Source of the DNA: Hadesarchaea archaeon
Lineage (GTDB): Archaea > Hadarchaeota > Hadarchaeia > Hadarchaeales > Hadarchaeaceae
DNA: 9,104 nt
Assembly: GCA_003661465.1 (NCBI GenBank)
Contig: QMWE01000029.1
Location: 1-9,104, forward strand
Reading direction: 5' to 3'
The notes beneath the pieces were generated by a model that saw only the letters and a list, made by a program, of their open reading frames with translations, did no database searches and was not told the origin of the DNA. Shown piece by piece: positions 6,132-9,104 of the stretch. Position numbers and translations under genes: made by a program. Positions within the stretch are counted from its first letter, which is position 1. Each line of letters opens with the position of its first letter.

Positions 6132-7763
6132 ATGCTATCGTCATTGATTTCCGCCATAAGAGGGTCTGATAAAACAGGTGAAGGACAACAGGGGGCTAAG
6201 GGAACCACGATCGTCCTGACCTCTGACTTGCCAACGATGAGCGATTTTGGAGGGGATCCATTCATAGCGTTTCTCTCCACATTCCCTCATCGAATCGTTA
6301 GGCCAATTTTAAAGAAGTATTTTAAACCACAGTTGGACGAAGAGGGAAGACCAAAATTTGTCTCTTATGGTCTTCGTAGGATTGAGTCGATTCTTTCCCG
6401 AGAGTTCGGAGAGGAAAACGTGGTTGTTGCCCACCCAGAGACATTAAACAGGTTCGTTGGAGATGAGACGCGACTGATAGGAATCTCAAGCCATGATCCA
6501 TTAGGATTTGCTTACGTAAGCAGGACGTATAACTCCCTTTTGGGATTCGGTGGAGATTCAGTCAACTACTTTTATTTTCGGCAACTTATGAGGCATCCAG
6601 TCATACAAAACAGAAATAAGGAAAAAACTAAGGTGATGGTCGGTGGGCCTGGCGCCTGGCAAATAAAAGAAATGGATCTGCAACATGAATTTGGCATAGA
6701 CATTCTCGTACACGGGGATGCGGAACACGATCTGACGAACTTGGTACACGATGTGCTCGACGGCAAAAAAATAGAAAAAGAGGTGGTGATGGGGCCTGTG
6801 GATCCAGAAAAGGACAACATCCCGCCGATAACCAAGCCAGCGAGTTATGGTTGTGTGGAGATCACCCGCGGATGTGGCAGGGGATGCCGGTTCTGCTATC
6901 CAACCACAAGAAAACGTTACTCGTTTCCAATCGAGTTCGTGATGAAAGAAGTTGAAGTCAACATAAAAGGAGGAGTGAAATCAATATTTGTGATCACCGA
7001 CGATATCTTTCTGTACGAGGTACAGCCCCGGTTCGTGCCAAATCGGGAAAAAGTCGTGGAGCTGTTTTCTAAAATAGCTCAGTTCCCCGGAGTTGAAGAG
7101 ATCCATCTGTCCCACGCGGCGATGGCGCCAGTCGTGGTTGACCCAAAGATGATAGAAGAATTGAGTCCAATCCTGTTGGAAAAAACTAAACGTCGTTTAA
7201 ACGGGGAGCCCTACGTAACCGTGGAGATCGGTATCGAAACCGGAAGCATCAAATTAATGAAGCTGGGCATGCGTGGGAAGGCCCTTCCGTTTGACGTGGA
7301 GCAATGGCAGGAGATAGTCGATACCGGACTTGGCATACTGAACGATAACTCGTGGTATCCTCTCTGCACTTTTTTGGTAGGCTCGCCGGACGAAACCGAA
7401 GACGATACGCTTGCGACACTAGAGCTATTCGACAAAATAAAGGATAAAAAATTGCTTTACGTTCCGGTTCTCTTCATCCCGATTAAGGGTACATCTTGGG
7501 AGAGAGAAAAATGCGTTGGATTTGAGAATATAACTGAACTTCAGTGGGAAGTGATTTCATCTGCTTGGGATCGAAATATAAAGATATGGAAGAGGGAGGA
7601 TGAGCGGATATTGAAAACCATCGGATTTTTCTTCTATTGGACATATCTCAGGTGGAAATATGGTGCCAAAAGCATTAGGCCAGTAATGAAGTTTTTAGGT
7701 TTGTCAAATTTTCCACTTTTGAAATCGAGAGTACCAACTCCCCAAACAGGTATAAAAAAATAA
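6132..7763 (+). CDS. Radical SAM protein with B12-binding-like N-terminal half
   Basis: The 543-residue product carries the radical SAM iron-sulfur motif C-G-R-G-C-R-F-C (Cys 248, 252, 255). It is followed by Y-P and later by a V-E-I-G-I-E-T-G-S strand typical of the SAM barrel. Residues of about 85-210 resemble the Rossmann-like B12-binding domain of class B radical SAM enzymes: G-I-S-S-H-D-P-L-G at about 117-125, V-M-V-G-G-P-G-A-W at about 168-176 and V-H-G-D-A-E at about 193-198. The classic D-x-H-x-x-G is not seen. Near the C-terminus an aromatic, hydrophobic and basic stretch (from about residue 496) could bind membranes. GAGG at 6121-6124, seven bases upstream, supports the ATG. The gene lies 35 bases after the coiled-coil gene and probably shares its transcript. 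Archaeal GDGT ring synthases belong to this broad class, so a lipid substrate is possible, but the substrate cannot be read from sequence alone. Confidence 0.85.
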   Translation: MLSSLISAIRGSDKTGEGQQGAKGTTIVLTSDLPTMSDFGGDPFIAFLSTFPHRIVRPILKKYFKPQLDEEGRPKFVSYGLRRIESILSREFGEENVVVAHPETLNRFVGDETRLIGISSHDPLGFAYVSRTYNSLLGFGGDSVNYFYFRQLMRHPVIQNRNKEKTKVMVGGPGAWQIKEMDLQHEFGIDILVHGDAEHDLTNLVHDVLDGKKIEKEVVMGPVDPEKDNIPPITKPASYGCVEITRGCGRGCRFCYPTTRKRYSFPIEFVMKEVEVNIKGGVKSIFVITDDIFLYEVQPRFVPNREKVVELFSKIAQFPGVEEIHLSHAAMAPVVVDPKMIEELSPILLEKTKRRLNGEPYVTVEIGIETGSIKLMKLGMRGKALPFDVEQWQEIVDTGLGILNDNSWYPLCTFLVGSPDETEDDTLATLELFDKIKDKKLLYVPVLFIPIKGTSWEREKCVGFENITELQWEVISSAWDRNIKIWKREDERILKTIGFFFYWTYLRWKYGAKSIRPVMKFLGLSNFPLLKSRVPTPQTGIKK

Positions 7764-7767
7764 AAAA
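7749..7767 (-). terminator. Oligo-T terminator for the minus-strand membrane protein gene
   Basis: Read on the minus strand, this stretch is a run of six T, an A, then seven T, just past the TAA of the gene at 7774-8127. Archaeal RNA polymerase stops on such T-rich tracts. It lies inside the last codons of the convergent radical SAM gene, whose C-terminal Lys-Lys is encoded by the A-run. No comparable T-tract for the plus strand is visible here. Confidence 0.55.
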
Positions 7768-7773
7768 GGGGCG

Positions 7774-8127
7774 TTATTTGCTCTTTGCGAGCTCATAAAT
7801 GGCCCTAAGTGCTATGAGGGTTGCTCCAGAACCGACGAGCACTGTTATGTTTGCTGCAAGTCTGATGAGTTCAATGGGTATCGTCACTCCTGCGGTTGTG
7901 ATCAATAGCGTCATGCCGATAGCTGTGACAACGAAAGCGATCGACGCAAACAGGAACGGACCAGTTTCCTTCGCAGTTATGTTCAGCAGGCCGACGATTA
8001 CCCCAAGCACTGCTAACCCAACGTAGAGCCAACCTGAGGGATTTATGAACGCTGCTCCGAGTGCTATCAACAGACCGACGTAAAATGCAGCAGGGCCCAA
8101 AAGGGAAGTCATGCTCCGTTTGGCCAT
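7774..8127 (-). CDS. Small four-helix integral membrane protein, function unknown
   Basis: The 117-residue product is almost entirely hydrophobic, with four likely membrane helices at about residues 10-30, 33-52, 56-77 and 84-110. The ends are short and basic (M-A-K-R-S at the start, L-A-K-S-K at the end). Charged residues inside are few: an A-K-E-T in the loop between helices 2 and 3, and an E-L-I-R at the start of helix 4. The conserved-looking G-P-A-A-F and L-L-N-I-T-A-K-E-T-G-P-F segments resemble small uncharacterised archaeal membrane proteins, but I know no function. GGAGAGG lies five bases before the ATG on the minus strand, which supports the start. It is divergent from the methyltransferase gene, with a possibly shared TTTAAA box 38.5 bases from its ATG. 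Its stop is ten bases from the convergent radical SAM stop. Confidence 0.8.
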   Translation of the reverse strand: MAKRSMTSLLGPAAFYVGLLIALGAAFINPSGWLYVGLAVLGVIVGLLNITAKETGPFLFASIAFVVTAIGMTLLITTAGVTIPIELIRLAANITVLVGSGATLIALRAIYELAKSK

Positions 8128-8132
8128 CTATA

Positions 8133-8139
8133 CCTCTCC
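8133..8139 (-). promoter_or_regulatory. Shine-Dalgarno sequence GGAGAGG for the four-helix membrane protein
   Basis: Read on the minus strand, GGAGAGG is followed by five bases and then the ATG ending at 8127. A second purine-rich match, GAGAGGTG, lies further upstream at 8143-8150. The presence of a ribosome-binding site indicates a short-leadered message, unlike the divergent methyltransferase gene, which appears leaderless. Confidence 0.6.
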
Positions 8140-8162
8140 GAACACCTCTCAACTTCGATACC

Positions 8163-8168
8163 TTTAAA
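8163..8168. promoter_or_regulatory. TTTAAA TATA box, plausibly shared by the membrane protein and methyltransferase genes
   Basis: This palindromic hexamer is centred 27.5 bases upstream of the methyltransferase ATG at 8193, the leaderless spacing also seen for the PAC2 gene. In the minus direction transcription would start near 8138. That gives the membrane-protein message a leader of about 11 bases containing part of its Shine-Dalgarno sequence. No other TATA-like element is evident in the 65-base gap. Use by the methyltransferase gene is the stronger inference; use in both directions is weaker. Confidence 0.6.
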
Positions 8169-8192
8169 CGTTTTTCTTTTCCCCAATTCATA

Positions 8193-8813
8193 ATGGCAAG
8201 CGTGATCGGTTTGACTGGAACTACTGTGGTGTTTTACAAAAATGAGAGATATCTGGTAGACCCAGAAGTGTATGAACCCGCAGAGGATACGTTTTTCCTC
8301 GCCGACAACGTCATGAACTGCGTCGGAAAACGTGTTTTGGAGCTGGGTACTGGGTGCGGGCTGATCGCAGTGCGAGCCGCGAAACAGGGGGGGCAAGTGG
8401 TGGCGACTGATATAAACAAAAAAGCATTAGAGTGCGCGAAAAAAAATGCTTTGGCCCATGGAGTTTTGTCTCGTGTAGACTTTAGGTTAGGCGATCTTTT
8501 CGATCCGGTCCGCGGTAAACGCTTCGATTTGATCCTTTTTAATCCACCCTATCTCCCTGAAGTTCCCCACACGGGAAAGTCCATCATCGATAGAGCCTGG
8601 GACGCCGGGATGAATGGCAGGGCAGTGATAGACCCTTTTGTGGACGAATTGCCAGATCATTTAACGAAAAACGGCCATGCACTATTCATCCAATCATCGC
8701 TGTCCACTCCAGAAAAAACGGTGCAAAAATTGGCCGAACGAAATTTCACCATTGAGATCAAACAAAAAAAGATGCCGTTTGAAAAACTTTACCTATTCGA
8801 TGCCTACAGATGA
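8193..8813 (+). CDS. HemK2/Mtq2-type N5-glutamine methyltransferase, likely acting on release factor aRF1
   Basis: The 206-residue SAM-dependent methyltransferase has the archaeal and eukaryotic HemK2 layout: V-Y-E-P-A-E-D-T at residues 26-33, the SAM-binding V-L-E-L-G-T-G-C-G at 48-56, Asp 73 after V-V-A-T at the end of strand 2, and the catalytic N-P-P-Y at 117-120. N-P-P-Y marks methylation of planar amide or amino nitrogen. Mtq2 methylates the glutamine of the GGQ motif of class I release factor, usually with a Trm112 partner. Related enzymes may modify other substrates. In-frame codons upstream of ATG 8193, back to 8061, would overlap the divergent gene and cross the TATA box. ATG 8193 lies 27.5 bases from TTTAAA, indicating a leaderless start. 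The eL41 gene follows, so two translation-related genes stand together. Confidence 0.85.
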   Translation: MASVIGLTGTTVVFYKNERYLVDPEVYEPAEDTFFLADNVMNCVGKRVLELGTGCGLIAVRAAKQGGQVVATDINKKALECAKKNALAHGVLSRVDFRLGDLFDPVRGKRFDLILFNPPYLPEVPHTGKSIIDRAWDAGMNGRAVIDPFVDELPDHLTKNGHALFIQSSLSTPEKTVQKLAERNFTIEIKQKKMPFEKLYLFDAYR

Positions 8814-8816
8814 TTT

Positions 8817-8831
8817 GGTAAAGTTTTTACC
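8817..8831 (+). terminator. Small hairpin just after the methyltransferase stop
   Basis: GGTAAA (8817-8822) and TTTACC (8826-8831) form a perfect six-base-pair stem around a three-base loop, three bases past the TGA. It could aid termination or protect the 3' end. The T-run within it could instead be part of a weak TATA element for the eL41 gene. The role is uncertain. Confidence 0.3.
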
Positions 8832-8857
8832 CTAACAGCTTCAAGTCCAACAAGTTG

Positions 8858-8977
8858 GTGATACTTACGGGAAAAAGACCTAGAAAATGGAAAAAAAAGG
8901 GACGCATGCGCTGGAAGTGGGTACGAAAGCGGATGAGACGAAAGCTTCGCAGGATCAAACAGAGGGCGGGCGCATAG
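8858..8977 (+). CDS. rpl41e: Large-subunit ribosomal protein eL41 (tiny basic protein)
   Basis: The frame ending at TAG 8975-8977 encodes M-R-W-K-W-V-R-K-R-M-R-R-K-L-R-R-I-K-Q-R-A-G-A from the ATG at 8906. This closely resembles the eL41 consensus M-R-x-K-W-x-x-K-R-M-R-R, one of the smallest ribosomal proteins, a single basic helix in the large subunit. The same frame upstream continues K-R-P-R-K-W-K-K-K-G-R before that Met, which from memory resembles longer archaeal (Thermococcales-type) eL41 proteins. I therefore give the GTG at 8858 (39 residues); the ATG at 8906 (23 residues) is the alternative. No strong Shine-Dalgarno sequence decides it, although an AAGGGA lies a few bases before 8906. 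Overlapping open frames on both strands are shadows. It follows the methyltransferase gene by 44 bases, and might share its transcript. Confidence 0.72.
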   Translation: MILTGKRPRKWKKKGRMRWKWVRKRMRRKLRRIKQRAGA

Positions 8978-9027
8978 TTACTGCAGAGATTGACCTCTCT
9001 CCAGTCCAACGGGGGGCTCCCAACCTA

Positions 9028-9035
9028 TTTATATA
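9028..9035 (+). promoter_or_regulatory. TATA box (TTTATATA) for the gene starting at 9063
   Basis: TTTATATA is a near-consensus archaeal TATA box. Its centre lies about 31 bases before the ATG at 9063, so the transcript would be leaderless or nearly so. The box overlaps the left edge of the palindrome at 9033-9055, a position where a bound protein could block TBP or the polymerase. Confidence 0.55.
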
Positions 9036-9055
9036 TTGGATATATTATCCAATAT
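9033..9055. repeat. Perfect 23-bp palindrome, candidate operator
   Basis: Ten-base arms ATATTGGATA (9033-9042) and TATCCAATAT (9046-9055) are exact reverse complements around a three-base TAT centre. The element begins in the TATA box and ends eight bases before the ATG at 9063, covering the expected transcription start region. This is the classic layout of an operator for a dimeric repressor. As RNA it would lie mostly upstream of or at the start site, so an operator is more likely than a hairpin. Confidence 0.6.
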
Positions 9056-9062
9056 CGATCAA

Positions 9063-9104
9063 ATGTTCTGGTCATCTAGAAAGCCAAACTATAAAATTTT
9101 TGGA
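9063..9104 (+). CDS. Start of a gene that runs off the window (product unknown)
   Basis: An ATG at 9063 opens a frame of 14 codons, M-F-W-S-S-R-K-P-N-Y-K-I-F-G, reaching the window edge without a stop. A TATA box about 31 bases upstream and the palindrome between them make this a credible, possibly repressor-controlled, leaderless start. Too little protein is visible to name a family. The alternative is that these codons are fortuitous. Confidence 0.45.
   Translation, partial: MFWSSRKPNYKIFG

Noticed and set aside
8061..8192. N-terminal extension of the methyltransferase from 8061
   Set aside because: It is antisense to the membrane-protein gene and crosses the promoter; HemK2 proteins begin near 8193.
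8985..9000. AGAGA/TCTCT inverted repeat after the eL41 stop as a terminator
   Set aside because: It has only five pairs with a six-base loop and no T-tract after it; too weak to call.
8827..9009. 60-residue minus-strand open frame
   Set aside because: It is antisense to the eL41 gene and has no start signal or recognisable family; a shadow frame.
8887..9104. Plus-strand frame from ATG 8887 open to the window end
   Set aside because: It overlaps the eL41 gene in another frame and runs through the TATA box and palindrome; its translation shows no protein-like pattern.

Overview
The window looks like a piece of an archaeal chromosome, most likely euryarchaeal and possibly close to Thermoplasmata. 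The lineage is inferred, but the archaeal assignment is well supported. It carries an archaeal-type arginyl-tRNA synthetase, a PAC2 proteasome-assembly-chaperone protein, a UPF0282-type metallo-beta-lactamase-fold protein, a HemK2/Mtq2-type release-factor methyltransferase and a tiny eL41 ribosomal protein. Several start codons lie about 28 bases downstream of a TTTAAA-type TATA box, which is the geometry of leaderless archaeal transcripts. There is no sign of a mobile element, CRISPR array, tRNA or rRNA; the window reads as core housekeeping DNA.

Left part (1-2865): the C-terminal part of a secreted, membrane-anchored surface protein is followed by argS. The argS frame is cut by one in-frame TGA at 2497-2499, exactly inside the conserved motif that opens the anticodon-binding domain. 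The same frame then continues, fully conserved, to the normal ArgRS C-terminus at 2865. This is the most striking observation in the window. TGA ends at least five other genes here, so a wholesale code change is unlikely. A sequencing error, a real nonsense mutation or site-specific readthrough all remain possible.

Middle part (2872-7763): the MBL-fold gene (minus strand) and the PAC2 gene (plus strand) are divergent and appear to share one palindromic ATTTAAAT box lying almost equidistant from both starts. After PAC2 come an M29-family metallo-aminopeptidase with its own promoter and Shine-Dalgarno sequence, a 75-residue membrane-anchored coiled-coil protein with histidine at the same heptad position in five successive heptads, and a large radical SAM protein with a B12-domain-like N-terminal half. 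These last three look like one transcription unit.

Right part (7764-9104): a small four-helix membrane protein (minus strand) is divergent from the Mtq2-like methyltransferase, again across a short gap holding a single TTTAAA box. An eL41 gene of only 23 to 39 codons follows. The window ends with a perfect 23-bp palindrome next to a TATA box, just ahead of a gene that starts at 9063 and runs off the end.

I did not find a clear new multi-gene system. The items most worth following up are the interrupted argS, the symmetric shared promoters, the histidine-ladder coiled coil, the possibly lipid-directed radical SAM enzyme and the terminal palindrome.
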